Assembly (NCBI GenBank): GCA_016199745.1
Contig: JACQFZ010000057.1
Location: 62,001-126,000, forward strand
Direction: 5' to 3'
Length of the DNA: 64,000 nt
DNA from: Gammaproteobacteria bacterium
Lineage (GTDB): Bacteria > Pseudomonadota > Gammaproteobacteria > Acidiferrobacterales > Sulfurifustaceae
Numbering within the stretch: the first letter of the stretch is position 1; every line of letters begins with the position of its first letter. Positions 52,699 to 63,970 of the stretch are shown piece by piece. Made by a program: the position numbers and the translations under genes. The notes below the pieces were generated by a model. The model was not told the origin of the DNA, searched no databases, and worked only from the letters and a program-made list of their open reading frames with translations.

Positions 52699-54045
52699 GT
52701 GCATCACACGCCCCGCGCCAAACTGCAACTGCGTCTAGTCAACTTAAGCTTCATCGTCTTATTCCTGGTCGCCGTCGGCTTGCTGCAATGGATGAGCCGC
52801 GAATTCCATTGGCAGTTCGATATCACCCAAAACCGCCGCTACTCGTTGTCGCCGGCGAGTATCGCCGCGGTCGAGCGTCTCAAAGGGCCGATTACCGTTA
52901 CCGCCTTCGCCAGCCAGCAACCCGAGATCCGTTACCCGATCCGCGATCTCATCGGCCGCTATCAGCAACACAAAGCCGACATCACGCTCGAGTTCGTCGA
53001 TCTCGACAGCGATCCCGAACGCGTGCGTGCCGCGGGCGTTCAAGACGACGGTGAGCTCGTTATCCACTACGGCGATGCGCGCGAAAATATTCCGCCGCGT
53101 GCACGCAATGAAGAAAGCCTGACCAACGCCTTTACCCGCCTCGGCCATCGCGGCGAACGTTGGCTGGTATTTTTATCCGGCCACGGCGAGCGCAGCCCGG
53201 ATCGACAAGCCAACTTCGATCTCTCGACGTGGTCGGCACAGCTGAACAAGCGCGGCTTCAAGACGCGTTCGCTCGCGCTCGCCGAAACACCGCGGGTACC
53301 GACCAACGCCGCCGCCCTGGTCATCGCCAGCCCGCGCACGCGGCTGCTGGCCGGCGAGGTCAAGGCGATCGAGGATTACTTGGCGCGCGGCGGTAATGTG
53401 CTGTGGTTGTCCGATCCGAATGAATCGTCGGGCCTCGATCCGGTGGCCGAATCCTTAGGAATCGAGTTCCAAACGGGCACGATCGTCGACCCGGACTCGG
53501 AAGCACGCACCGGCAATCCGGCGGCGATGGTCGTCACGCGCTACGGCTCGCACCCGATCATTCGCGAATTCAGCGACACGACGGTATTCCCGAACGCTGT
53601 CCCGATCAGCGTGCAGGCTAGCGAAGGCTGGAAGAGCCAAGTGCTGCTCGATACGAGCGCGCGTGCCTGGTCGGAAACCGGCCGACTCGAAGGCGAGATC
53701 AGCTTCGACAAAGGCAAAGATATTCCCGGCCCATTGGCGTTCGGCTTTGCCATGACGCGTACGGTCGAAGGCCGCGAGCAGCGCGTGGTCGTCGTCGGCG
53801 ATGGTGATTTTCTATCGAACAGCATCATCGGCAACGGCGGCAATCTCGAGCTTGGTATGAGCGTGGTCAACTGGCTGTCGCGCGATGACGCCTACGTCAA
53901 CATTCCGGTGCGGACCGCCCGCGATCGCAACTTGAAGCTGTCGCCGACAGCGCATGACATCATCGGTGGCGTCTTTCTGCTGGTGCTGCCGTTGGCGCTT
54001 ATCGGCAGCGGTGTCACCATCTGGTGGCGTCGGCGCAAACGTTAA
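52699..54045 (+). CDS. GldG-like ABC-associated periplasmic protein
   Basis: The protein has 448 residues from a GTG. One helix near each end (LVNLSFIVLFLVAVGLLQW; IIGGVFLLVLPLALIGSG) frames a large periplasmic domain with WQFDITQNRRYSLSPASIAA and FLSGHGERSPD, as in GldG/DUF4350-type ABC_transp_aux proteins. It follows the permease by three bases. Role presumably in substrate handling for this transporter. Confidence 0.93.
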   Translation: MHHTPRAKLQLRLVNLSFIVLFLVAVGLLQWMSREFHWQFDITQNRRYSLSPASIAAVERLKGPITVTAFASQQPEIRYPIRDLIGRYQQHKADITLEFVDLDSDPERVRAAGVQDDGELVIHYGDARENIPPRARNEESLTNAFTRLGHRGERWLVFLSGHGERSPDRQANFDLSTWSAQLNKRGFKTRSLALAETPRVPTNAAALVIASPRTRLLAGEVKAIEDYLARGGNVLWLSDPNESSGLDPVAESLGIEFQTGTIVDPDSEARTGNPAAMVVTRYGSHPIIREFSDTTVFPNAVPISVQASEGWKSQVLLDTSARAWSETGRLEGEISFDKGKDIPGPLAFGFAMTRTVEGREQRVVVVGDGDFLSNSIIGNGGNLELGMSVVNWLSRDDAYVNIPVRTARDRNLKLSPTAHDIIGGVFLLVLPLALIGSGVTIWWRRRKR

Positions 54046-54049
54046 TACG

Positions 54050-54958
54050 ATGAGCACGGAGCCGAATCAGAACCCGCCGCCAGCAGCGCCGTCGCCGCTA
54101 ATGCGGCGCTGGTGGGTTAATCTTGTACTACTTCTGGTCGTGATCGGTCTCGGCCTATTTGCTTGGAAACGCTCGGACCAGACCCAGCAAGACGACACGC
54201 GCTTACTTCTTACCGATCTAAAAACCGACGCCATCGACCGCATCGACATTAAAAAAGCGGATGCGACCATCACGCTGCAACGAAACAACGGCGTTTGGCG
54301 GCTGACGGCGCCGATCAATGCCCGCGGCAACGACTTCGCGATCGAATCGGTTGTGCATTTGGCGCAGGCACCGAGCGAGGGCCGGTTAACGCCAACCGCC
54401 GACGACCTCGGTCGCTATGGCTTGTCCAAGCCGAAGCTGGTCGTGCGCCTCAACGATAGCGTCATCGAGTTCGGCGATCTGCATCCCTTCAAAGACCAGT
54501 ACTACGCGCGCCACGGCGACGCGATTCATCTCGTTTCCAGCGGTTACTACGCCCAGGCGGCACAGCCATATACCGGCTTCATCGATACGCGCCTGCTCAT
54601 CGCCGACAGCAAGCCGGTGGCATTCAAGTTGCCGGGTTTTGCACTCACGCTCAAAGACGGCACCTGGCAGCGCGCGCCCGAAGACAAAGCGCTATCGTCC
54701 GACCGCATCAACGCGTTCGTCGAAGAGTGGCGGCATGCGCGGGCGCTCAACGTCAAAGCCAGTACAGCGGCACCCGGCAAAGAACGGATCACCATCACGT
54801 TCGCCGATGACACTAACAAGTTATCAACGCTGACGCTGAGCGTCTTGGCGCGCACGCCGGAGCTCGTGCTGTTGCGCGCTGACGAACAATTGGAATATCA
54901 CTTCCCTGCCGAGACGGCGCAGCGCTTGCTCAACTTGCGCGCGGACAATCCGAATTAA
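54050..54958 (+). CDS. DUF4340 domain protein
   Basis: The protein has 302 residues from the ATG at 54050 (MSTEPNQNPPPA); a longer frame from 53954 overlaps the upstream gene. One helix (WWVNLVLLLVVIGLGLFAW) is followed by two DUF4340 repeats (about 55-160, 175-295; ITLQRNNGVWRLTAPINARG). DUF4340 is the usual fourth gene of GldA/F/G-like operons. Function unknown. Confidence 0.93.
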   Translation: MSTEPNQNPPPAAPSPLMRRWWVNLVLLLVVIGLGLFAWKRSDQTQQDDTRLLLTDLKTDAIDRIDIKKADATITLQRNNGVWRLTAPINARGNDFAIESVVHLAQAPSEGRLTPTADDLGRYGLSKPKLVVRLNDSVIEFGDLHPFKDQYYARHGDAIHLVSSGYYAQAAQPYTGFIDTRLLIADSKPVAFKLPGFALTLKDGTWQRAPEDKALSSDRINAFVEEWRHARALNVKASTAAPGKERITITFADDTNKLSTLTLSVLARTPELVLLRADEQLEYHFPAETAQRLLNLRADNPN

Positions 54959-55068
54959 GGATTTCTTTTTTTCGCTTAGCCCATTCAAGGGGTAGGATAG
55001 CGACGCCGTTGCGCGTGCGAAACGCACACTGTAAATCTGATCCATTTGCCAAAACCTACGTCACCGCC

Positions 55069-55890
55069 ATGCCCGAACTCCCCGAAGTCGAAACCACTCG
55101 CCGCGGTATCGAGCCGTTCTTAGTCGGCCAACACGTCGGCCGCGTGCTCGTGCGCAATCCGCGCCTGCGCTGGCGTGTTCCGTCGAGTTTGCTGAAGCAG
55201 TTACCCGGTCAACGCATCAACACCGTCAGCCGCCGCGCCAAGTACCTACTGCTGGCAACCGACGTCGGCACGGTCATTCTGCATCTAGGCATGTCGGGCA
55301 GTCTGCGCGTGGTCGACAGCCGTGAACCTGCCGGTAAGTTCGACCATGTCGAGCTGGTGCTCACCAACGGCGACTGTCTGCGATTACGCGATCCGCGTCG
55401 GTTCGGCGCGGTACTATGGACTGATGCCGACCCCAACACCCATAAACTGCTCGCCGATCTCGGCCCTGAGCCCCTGGAATCAACTTTCTCAGGCGCGTAC
55501 TTGCACCAGGTCTCGCGCGGCCGTACCCGGGCGATCCGCGACTTCCTGCTCGACGGCCGCATTGTCGCGGGCATTGGCAATATTTATGCGAATGAAGCGC
55601 TGTTCGCCGCCGGCATTCGGCCAACCCGGGCCGCCGGCCGGATTTCGCGCGCGGGCTACGACCGTCTGGCAACGGCGATCCGTGCCACCCTCAAACGGGC
55701 GATTAAGGCCGGCGGCACGACCCTGCGGGATTTCCGCGGCGGCGACGACAAACCCGGCTATTTTCAGATATCCCTCAAGGTCTACGGCCGCGACGGCCAG
55801 CCCTGTCTAACCTGCCAAACCCCTATTCGGATCCATCGTTTAGGTGGCCGTTCAGCCTTTTTTTGTGCGAGCTGCCAAACCCTGGGCTAA
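55069..55890 (+). CDS. mutM: formamidopyrimidine-DNA glycosylase
   Basis: The protein has 273 residues from the ATG at 55069. The catalytic proline is exposed after Met removal (PELPEVETTRRG). The helix-two-turn-helix holds GRIVAGIGNIYANEALFAAG. The C-terminal zinc finger CLTCQTPI...CASCQ is intact. It removes 8-oxoguanine and formamidopyrimidines and nicks the abasic site. The longer frame from 55009 is not used. Confidence 0.98.
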   Translation: MPELPEVETTRRGIEPFLVGQHVGRVLVRNPRLRWRVPSSLLKQLPGQRINTVSRRAKYLLLATDVGTVILHLGMSGSLRVVDSREPAGKFDHVELVLTNGDCLRLRDPRRFGAVLWTDADPNTHKLLADLGPEPLESTFSGAYLHQVSRGRTRAIRDFLLDGRIVAGIGNIYANEALFAAGIRPTRAAGRISRAGYDRLATAIRATLKRAIKAGGTTLRDFRGGDDKPGYFQISLKVYGRDGQPCLTCQTPIRIHRLGGRSAFFCASCQTLG

Positions 55891-55987
55891 ACTGAGGTGA
55901 AGTTGAGCATTCTTAGCTAAGCGGCTGGCATACCTCGCCTTCCGACAAAAAATAAACACTAACTTCGTTTTAAGGGGAACCCGTCCA

Positions 55988-57958
55988 ATGACGAACCCGA
56001 GCCTCGAGCAACAATTCGAGCAGTACGGCAGCTGGCGTAAAACGCTGGCGGCGGCAATCACTGAGTTCCGCACGTGGTTGCAAACACAAGAGTTGTCGGA
56101 CACGCAAGTCGATCAACGACTCGATCACGTGTTGTCGACGCTGCGCGACGACAAACTCTATATCGCCTTCGTCGCTGAGTTCTCGCGCGGCAAGTCGGAG
56201 CTGATCAACGCCATCTTCTTCGCCAACTTCGGCGCGCGCATTTTGCCGTCGAGCGCCGGCCGCACGACGATGTGCCCGACCGAATTGATGTACGACAAGG
56301 CCCGCGGCCCCGAGCTGCGACTGCTGCCAATCGAAACGCGGCGCAGCGGCACTAGCATCTCCGAGTTCCGGACATTTCCTGATGAGTGGCAGAACGTGCC
56401 GCTCGATACGAAATCGGCCGAGGGCATGGCGAAGACGCTCGGCCATATCACCGAAACCAAACACGTCGATCGCGAGCTTGCGCAAGCGCTCGGGCTGCAC
56501 ATCGCCGAAGACGAAACGCAACCGGGCGTACGCATCGCCGAAGATGGTCTGGTCGAAATTCCGAAGTGGCGCCACGCAATCATCAACCTGCCACATCCAT
56601 TGCTCGAAGGTGGCTTGGTCATTCTCGACACACCGGGCTTGAACGCACTCGGCTCGGAACCCGAACTAACGCTGAATTTGTTGCCCAGTGCGCACGGCGT
56701 GTTATTCATTCTCGCCGCCGACACCGGCGTGACCAAAACCGACATTCAAGTGTGGCACGACCATATCGGCGGTAAGGGCGGCGGTCACAAAGGTCGGTTG
56801 GTGGTGCTGAACAAGATCGACGGCTTGTGGGACGAGCTGCGCGATTGGAATGAAGTGAATCGCGAGATCGACCGACAGATTCGCGAGACCGCGAATACGC
56901 TGAACATTCCAGAGACCAACGTGTTCCCGGTGTCGGCGCAGAAGGCATTGCTCGGCAAGATTCGCAACGATGACGAAATCTTGGAGAAGAGTCGCATCGG
57001 CACGCTGGAACAAGCGCTGGCACAAGAAATTCTTCCCTCCAAACGCGAAATCGTCTGTGACGCCATCGGCGGCGACGTCAACTACGCCATCGACAATATG
57101 CGGCAATTGCTGAAGCAACGGCTGCAAGGTGTACACGAACATCTCGGCGAGCTACAGGGACTCAACGGCAAGAACTTCGACGTCATCGACCACATGATGA
57201 ACAAGGTCAAGACCGATAAAGAAATTTTTGAAAAGAGTCTGCAACGCTTCCAAGCAACGCGCAGCATCTTCTCGCAACAGACCAACGTGCTGTACACGCA
57301 CTTAAACCTGAAGAGTGTCGATAACCTGATCGCTGCCACCAAGCGCGACATGGAAATCAGCATGACGACGGCGGGCTTGAAGTCGTGCATGGATAACTTC
57401 TTCGTCAAAGCGCACAAGACCATGGAAGACGCCGCGGCGCAGGCGCAGGAAATCAAAGAGCTGATGGAAGGCGTGTATCACAAGTTCCAGGAAGAATATG
57501 GCCTCGCCAACGTGAAGCCGGGGGGGTTCTCGGTAACACGCTACCTGCGCGAGATCAAACGTCTGGAAGGTAAACACGATCAGTTCATGAGCGGCTTGTC
57601 GCTGGTGTTCACTGAACAGCAAATCCTGACACGCAAATTCTTCGAATCGTCGGTGGCAAAAGTCCGGGCGATCTTCCGCATGGCGCATCGCGACGCCGAC
57701 GCCTGGCTCAAGACCATCATGTCACCGATGGAGTCGCAGGTGCGCGAGCACCAAATCTTGCTGCGCCGCCGGCTGGAATCGATCAAGCGCATTCACAAGG
57801 CGACCGACACGCTGGAAGATCGCATCAAGGAGCTCGAGCAAATCCGCGAAGGCATTCATGAGCAGGAAGGCGCCATCGAGAAACGTATCGGCAACATCAC
57901 GCCGCTGCTGCAAAATCCGGACGACGGTGATATCAGCCAAGTCAGCAAAACTGCCTGA
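55988..57958 (+). CDS. dynamin-like GTPase
   Basis: The protein has 656 residues. The G1 loop is AEFSRGKSELINA (about 63-75), the G3 is DTPGLNALG (about 214-222) and the G4 is NKIDG. A long helical stalk follows, with MNKVKTDKEIFEKSLQRFQA and a C-terminal coiled coil (DTLEDRIKELEQIREGIHEQ). The first P-loop residue is Ala in place of Gly. Unlike many bacterial dynamins it has no tandem partner and no obvious paddle or membrane helix. It could act in membrane remodelling or phage defence. It ends in a strong bidirectional terminator. Confidence 0.88.
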   Translation: MTNPSLEQQFEQYGSWRKTLAAAITEFRTWLQTQELSDTQVDQRLDHVLSTLRDDKLYIAFVAEFSRGKSELINAIFFANFGARILPSSAGRTTMCPTELMYDKARGPELRLLPIETRRSGTSISEFRTFPDEWQNVPLDTKSAEGMAKTLGHITETKHVDRELAQALGLHIAEDETQPGVRIAEDGLVEIPKWRHAIINLPHPLLEGGLVILDTPGLNALGSEPELTLNLLPSAHGVLFILAADTGVTKTDIQVWHDHIGGKGGGHKGRLVVLNKIDGLWDELRDWNEVNREIDRQIRETANTLNIPETNVFPVSAQKALLGKIRNDDEILEKSRIGTLEQALAQEILPSKREIVCDAIGGDVNYAIDNMRQLLKQRLQGVHEHLGELQGLNGKNFDVIDHMMNKVKTDKEIFEKSLQRFQATRSIFSQQTNVLYTHLNLKSVDNLIAATKRDMEISMTTAGLKSCMDNFFVKAHKTMEDAAAQAQEIKELMEGVYHKFQEEYGLANVKPGGFSVTRYLREIKRLEGKHDQFMSGLSLVFTEQQILTRKFFESSVAKVRAIFRMAHRDADAWLKTIMSPMESQVREHQILLRRRLESIKRIHKATDTLEDRIKELEQIREGIHEQEGAIEKRIGNITPLLQNPDDGDISQVSKTA

Positions 57959-57977
57959 CGACACAATCTAGCTTTTA

Positions 57978-58016
57978 GCAAACAAAAATCCCGGCGCTGC
58001 CGGGATTTTTGTTTGC
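57978..58016. terminator. bidirectional terminator between the dynamin-like and ferredoxin genes
   Basis: GCAAACAAAAATCCCGGC (57978-57995) pairs perfectly over 18 bases with 57999-58016, loop GCT. A-runs on one side and T-runs on the other serve both convergent genes. Confidence 0.96.
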
Positions 58017-58017
58017 G

Positions 58018-59386
<1,369 letters not shown>

Positions 59387-59400
<14 letters not shown>

Positions 59401-60697
59401 CGACGACAACCGTGATCGCGCGCTGCAAGTCGACATGGCGTTTGAACGCCGCGCGGATCTGCTCAGCCGTGACCGCTTCGATCTTAGCGATGTATTGGTC
59501 GAGATAGTTGAGCGGCAATCCGTAAAAGCCGATGTAGGCGAGGTTCTCGGCAATCTTCTGATTGCTATCGAGCCGCAACGGGAAGCTACCGGTCAAATGT
59601 CGCTTGGCCGATTCGAGCTCGGCCGGCGTCGGTCCGTGCTCGACAAAATCGGCCAAAACTTGGCGGGCGACATTGATTGCATCATCGCGTTGCACGTTCT
59701 TCGTTTGCAGGCCGATGGCAAACGGCCCGGGCACGCGCATCGGCTGAAAGTAACTGTAGACGCTGTACGAGTAGCCACGCTTTTCCCGCACTTCATCCGC
59801 CAGTCGCGACACCAAACCGCCGCCACCGAGCGTGTAGTTGCCCACTACGAGCGGGAAAAAATCCGGATCGTCGCGACTGATGGCGACATGGCCGAAACGC
59901 ACATGCGTCTGCTGTGCCGGAAAGCTGACGACTTGGCGCCGGCTGTCCATCGACACTACGTTCGGCAACGGCGGTGCCAGCTCACCGCGCGGCAGACGAC
60001 CGAGCGCGCGCTTAGCGATCTCCTTCGCCTCACTCACGCTAGCGTTGCCGACCATGGCGAGCCAGGCGTTACTACCGACGTAGTAACGCGCGTGGTGCGC
60101 CGCCAGATCGGCACGCGAAATAGCGCGCAGCGATTCGGCCGTGCCTAACGGGTCGTGTGCATACGGATGGTTGCCATAAACCAAACGCATAAACGTCTGA
60201 TCGGCGATCACCTCCGGCGATTGTTGTTGCTGCTGTAACCCGATTAACGTCCGCGCGCGCTCGCGTTCAAGTGCTTCCGGTGGAAAGCTCGGTTGGCCGA
60301 GCAGCTGCGCCAGCAGATCGAGCGCTGGATTGAGCAGCTTTGGATCCGACAAGCTACGCAACTCGATGACTGCCATGTCGCGCTCGGCACTATCGCCGTA
60401 TTCCGCACCGAGCCGTTCGAAGCCGCTGGCGATTTGATCGGCATTCAAACTGCCGGCGCCCTGCCGCAGCATGGAATTGGTTAACAATGCGACGCCATGC
60501 TTGCCCTCCGGGTCACGACTGCTGGCGGCATCGAACGCGATGTGCAATTGCATCAGCGGCAACTCGGTCGTACGCACAAACAACACCCGCACGCCATTGT
60601 CGAGCGTCCAATGTTCAATCTTCGGCACTGCCAGCGCGACATTACTCAGCAACAACAAGCACAGACCGACCCACCATTTTTTATTATTGAATATCAT
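59387..60697 (-). CDS. M16-family peptidase subunit without a zinc site
   Basis: The protein has 436 residues from the ATG at 60697 with GGGAGG upstream. A signal peptide (GLCLLLLSNVALA) leads to two M16 domains. Where active members have HxxEH it reads GKHGVALLTNSMLRQGAG, so zinc ligands are lost. The late RGYSYSVYSYF block that helps substrate binding is retained. It overlaps the active partner gene by 14 bases, so the two probably form one heterodimeric periplasmic protease. Confidence 0.93.
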
Positions 60698-62069
60698 GAC
60701 GTCCTCCCAACATGCCACGCCGCGGGCGCGGCGGCGCTTCACTCAAGGGCAACGGATCGAGCACCGCCGTCGTCTGATTGTTCTCGCGCAAATATTTACG
60801 TGCTACCGTCATGACTTGCTCCGGTGTTATCGCGTTCAATCGCTCAACCTCTTTATCTAACAAGTCGAGATCGAGCCCAGCCATCGCCAGCTCGCCGATC
60901 TGATAGGCCTGACTGAAGACGGAATCGCGCTCGAATACGTCGCCGGCGATCACCTGTGCCTTGACGCGCTCGAGCTCTTCCTTCGATACCGGCTCCCGCT
61001 GTACGCGTTCGATTTGCCCTTTCAGCGCCTGCTCGAGATCGGCAACCGTGTGATCGGCCGACGGTGTGCCGCTGAATGACAGCATCTGCGGAAAACGGGC
61101 GATCGCGTGGTAACTGGTGCCGATGCCGGCAGCGACTTTGGTCGCCCGTACCAGCTCGGTCTCAAAACGTGCGCTCTGTCCGCCATCCAGCACCCCGGTC
61201 AACACATCCAGTGCGTACGGCTCCCAAGCTTCCTCAGCCGGCGCCTGCCGGCTATGTACGGGCACATGGAACGCGGTCAGCAGATACGGCAGCTCGGCCG
61301 GAATTTTGACGGTGATGCGGCGCGGCTCTTGCTGCGGCGGCTCGGCCGAGATCGGCGTGCGCTCTAACGACCGCGACGGGATCGGACCGAAATACTTCTT
61401 GGCGAGGTCGAATACCGCCGCCGGTTTGACATCGCCGACCACTATCAGCGTCGCGTTATTCGGGACATACCAACGTTTGTACCACGTACGCAGGTCATCG
61501 ATGCGCAGATGTTCTATATCGGCCATCCAGCCGATCACCGGATGGCCGTAGGGATGGGCTTTGTACGCCGTCGCCATGAATTTTTCGTACACCTGCGCCT
61601 GCGGCTGATCGTCGGTCCGGAGCCGGCGTTCCTCCATTACGACTTGGATTTCCTTGCGGAACTCGCCGGCGTCAAGCGTCAAGTTTTGCATGCGATCGGC
61701 CTCGAGCTCGAACGCGATCGGCAACCGCGATTTTTCCAATTGCTGGTAGTAGCCGGTGTAATCGTAATAAGTAAATGCGTTCTCGCGACCGCCGTTATCA
61801 GCGATGATGCGCGAGAATTCGTTCGGTTTGAGGTGCGTGGTGCCCTTAAACATCATGTGTTCGAGCGCATGCGAGATGCCGGTTAGGCTCACAGGTTCGT
61901 CGACACTGCCGACTTTGTACCAAACCATGGACACCACCACCGGTGCGCGATGATCTTCTTTGACGATCACCCGCAAGCCGTTCGGCAGCGTAATTTCATG
62001 GATGTCGTTACAACCGGTCAGTAACAACGCTGCAATTACGAGCGTGCATTTTTTCAATGTGTGAAACAT
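60684..62069 (-). CDS. M16-family zinc peptidase lipoprotein (catalytic subunit)
   Basis: The protein has 461 residues from the ATG at 62069. The lipobox is LLLTGC (Cys19), followed by NGLRVIVKEDHRAPVVVSMV and the inverted zinc motif HALEHMMF, with the distal Glu in the GGRENAFTYYDYT region. It likely degrades peptides or misfolded proteins in the periplasm. It heads the series M16-M16-rsmD-coaD-ferredoxin and is divergent from ftsY. Confidence 0.94.
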   Translation of the reverse strand: MFHTLKKCTLVIAALLLTGCNDIHEITLPNGLRVIVKEDHRAPVVVSMVWYKVGSVDEPVSLTGISHALEHMMFKGTTHLKPNEFSRIIADNGGRENAFTYYDYTGYYQQLEKSRLPIAFELEADRMQNLTLDAGEFRKEIQVVMEERRLRTDDQPQAQVYEKFMATAYKAHPYGHPVIGWMADIEHLRIDDLRTWYKRWYVPNNATLIVVGDVKPAAVFDLAKKYFGPIPSRSLERTPISAEPPQQEPRRITVKIPAELPYLLTAFHVPVHSRQAPAEEAWEPYALDVLTGVLDGGQSARFETELVRATKVAAGIGTSYHAIARFPQMLSFSGTPSADHTVADLEQALKGQIERVQREPVSKEELERVKAQVIAGDVFERDSVFSQAYQIGELAMAGLDLDLLDKEVERLNAITPEQVMTVARKYLRENNQTTAVLDPLPLSEAPPRPRRGMLGGRHDIQ

Positions 62070-62107
62070 CGCCTTACCTTTTATAATGACCGCTATAGGA
62101 TAATCGA

Positions 62108-63091
62108 TTGACTGAATCCGGTAATCAAGCGTTGAACTCACCGAACGAACCAACGACCGTAAAACGACCCGGGCTGTTCGCGCGTCTGCGCGACAAGCTG
62201 GCGGCGACCAAACAAACTCTGAGCGAGGGCCTCGGCGATTTACTGCGCGTGAAGCGCGCACTCGACCAAGACCTCATCGATGACATCGAAACCGCGCTAC
62301 TACGCGCCGATGTCGGCGTCGAAACGACGCAAACGCTGATTGACGACTTGAGTCGGCGACTATCGCGCAAAGAACTGGCCGATGCTGATGCCGCGTACCG
62401 CGTGCTTCGACAACACATCTTGGCCATTGTTCAACCCGCGAGCCGCCCGCTCACCATACCGAAAGACGGGCGGCCCTATACGATCATGGTGGTCGGTGTT
62501 AATGGCGTTGGCAAAACGACCACCATCGGCAAAATCGCCGCTCGCCTGAAACAAGATGGTCACCGGGTGATGCTAGCCGCCGGCGATACGTTCCGCGCGG
62601 CCGCGGTCGAGCAGCTCAAGGTGTGGGGCCAGCGCGTCGATACCCCTGTTATCGCGCAACACACCGGCGCCGACGCTGCTGCCGTCGCCCATGATGCGAT
62701 CAATGCCGCCCGCAGCCGCCAAGTCGATGTGCTGATCGTCGACACCGCCGGCCGCCAACATACGCATGGCGGACTGATGGAAGAGCTCAAAAAAATCCGG
62801 CGTGTACTCGGCAAAGTCGACCCGAGCGCACCGCATGAGGTGCTCATGGTACTCGACGCCGGCACCGGCCAGAACGCACTGGCGCAGCTCAAAGCATTCC
62901 GCGAAGCCGTCGGCGTCACCGGGCTGGTGTTGACCAAGCTCGATGGCACCGCCAAGGGCGGGATCGTTATCGCCATTGCCAAGCAATCCGGGCTACCGAT
63001 CCGCTACATCGGCGTCGGCGAGACGTCCGATGATCTGCAGGATTTCGACGCCGCCGCGTTCGTCGATGCGTTGTTGCCGGAAACATTGTGA
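62108..63091 (+). CDS. ftsY: signal recognition particle receptor FtsY
   Basis: The protein has 327 residues from a TTG start. The acidic A domain is very short. The N domain contains LARLRDKLAATKQTLSEGLG-like helices, and the G domain has GVNGVGKTTTIGKIAARL, DTAGRQHTHGGLMEELKK and TKLDGTAKGG. It docks SRP-ribosome complexes at SecYEG. First gene of ftsY-ftsE-ftsX. Confidence 0.97.
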   Translation: MTESGNQALNSPNEPTTVKRPGLFARLRDKLAATKQTLSEGLGDLLRVKRALDQDLIDDIETALLRADVGVETTQTLIDDLSRRLSRKELADADAAYRVLRQHILAIVQPASRPLTIPKDGRPYTIMVVGVNGVGKTTTIGKIAARLKQDGHRVMLAAGDTFRAAAVEQLKVWGQRVDTPVIAQHTGADAAAVAHDAINAARSRQVDVLIVDTAGRQHTHGGLMEELKKIRRVLGKVDPSAPHEVLMVLDAGTGQNALAQLKAFREAVGVTGLVLTKLDGTAKGGIVIAIAKQSGLPIRYIGVGETSDDLQDFDAAAFVDALLPETL

Positions 63092-63129
63092 AGATTGTTC
63101 TCGGCCTCTCCATTCGACCGACTGTTAAG

Positions 63130-63237
63130 CCCCTCTCCCTCCGGGAGAGGGGTTGGGGTGAGGGCACGGTGTGCCGAAGTTCAGCAAAGTGCTGGTGCGA
63201 GCATCCCTCACCCCATCCCTCTCCCGGAGGGAGAGGG
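63130..63237. repeat. REP-like inverted pair between ftsY and ftsE
   Basis: Left arm CCCCTCTCCCTCCGGGAGAG... (63130-63164) is mirrored by the right arm (63205-63237). Each arm is itself a hairpin of nine or ten pairs. It matches the inner part of the element at 15936-16132. The right arm supplies the purine-rich stretch just before ftsE. Confidence 0.85.
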
Positions 63238-63242
63238 AGATT

Positions 63243-63968
63243 ATGTTCGCTGATGCGGCCCATATGATCGAATTTAACTACGTCTTCAAACGCTACCCGG
63301 GCGAGTACGACGCGCTCAAAAATATCAGCTTCAAGATCGAGCGCGGCGAGATGGCGTTCATCACCGGTCACTCCGGCGCCGGTAAAACCACGCTGCTCAA
63401 GCTGCTGAGCTTGATCGAGCGGCCGACCCGCGGGCAGGCCATGGTCAACGGCAAAAATCTCGGCAAGCTGAGCCGCTGGAGTGTGCCGCATTTCCGCCGC
63501 CAGGTCGGCATCGTCTTTCAGAATTACAAATTGCTGTTCGACCGCAGCGTTTACGACAACGTCGCGTTGCCGCTGTTTGTGACGGGCGTCGAACCGCGCG
63601 AAATCGGCAAGCGCGTGCGCGCCGCGCTCGACAAGGTCGGGTTGCTCGATAAAGAGCGGCTCAATCCAATTATGTTATCGGGCGGTGAACAACAACGCGT
63701 CGGCATCGCCCGCGCCATCGTTCATCGGCCGGCACTGCTGCTGGCGGACGAACCGACCGGTAATCTCGATCAGGCGCTGTCCGACGAGATCCTCGACTTG
63801 TTTATCGATTTCAATCGCCATGGCGTAACGGTATTGATCGCCACGCACGACCAGCACCTGATTGCGCGGGCGCGCAAACGCGTGCTGACGCTCAATCACG
63901 GCGAGCTGACACACGATTCGGACCCGGCGTCGTCGCGCCATGCCGCTGACCGTTTAGGGACCGCTTGA
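63243..63968 (+). CDS. ftsE: cell-division ABC ATPase FtsE
   Basis: The protein has 241 residues from the ATG at 63243; the ATG at 63264 (MIEFNYVFKRYPG) matches the usual FtsE start better but has no clear ribosome site. Walker A is GHSGAGKTTLLK, the signature is LSGGEQQRVGIARAI, and Walker B is LLLADEPTGNLD. With FtsX it activates peptidoglycan hydrolases at the septum. Confidence 0.97.
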   Translation: MFADAAHMIEFNYVFKRYPGEYDALKNISFKIERGEMAFITGHSGAGKTTLLKLLSLIERPTRGQAMVNGKNLGKLSRWSVPHFRRQVGIVFQNYKLLFDRSVYDNVALPLFVTGVEPREIGKRVRAALDKVGLLDKERLNPIMLSGGEQQRVGIARAIVHRPALLLADEPTGNLDQALSDEILDLFIDFNRHGVTVLIATHDQHLIARARKRVLTLNHGELTHDSDPASSRHAADRLGTA

Positions 63969-63970
63969 TC

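Noticed and set aside
62082-62087. TATAAT as the ftsY promoter
   Set aside because: A perfect -10 box, but no acceptable -35 box at 16-18 bases; not called as a promoter.
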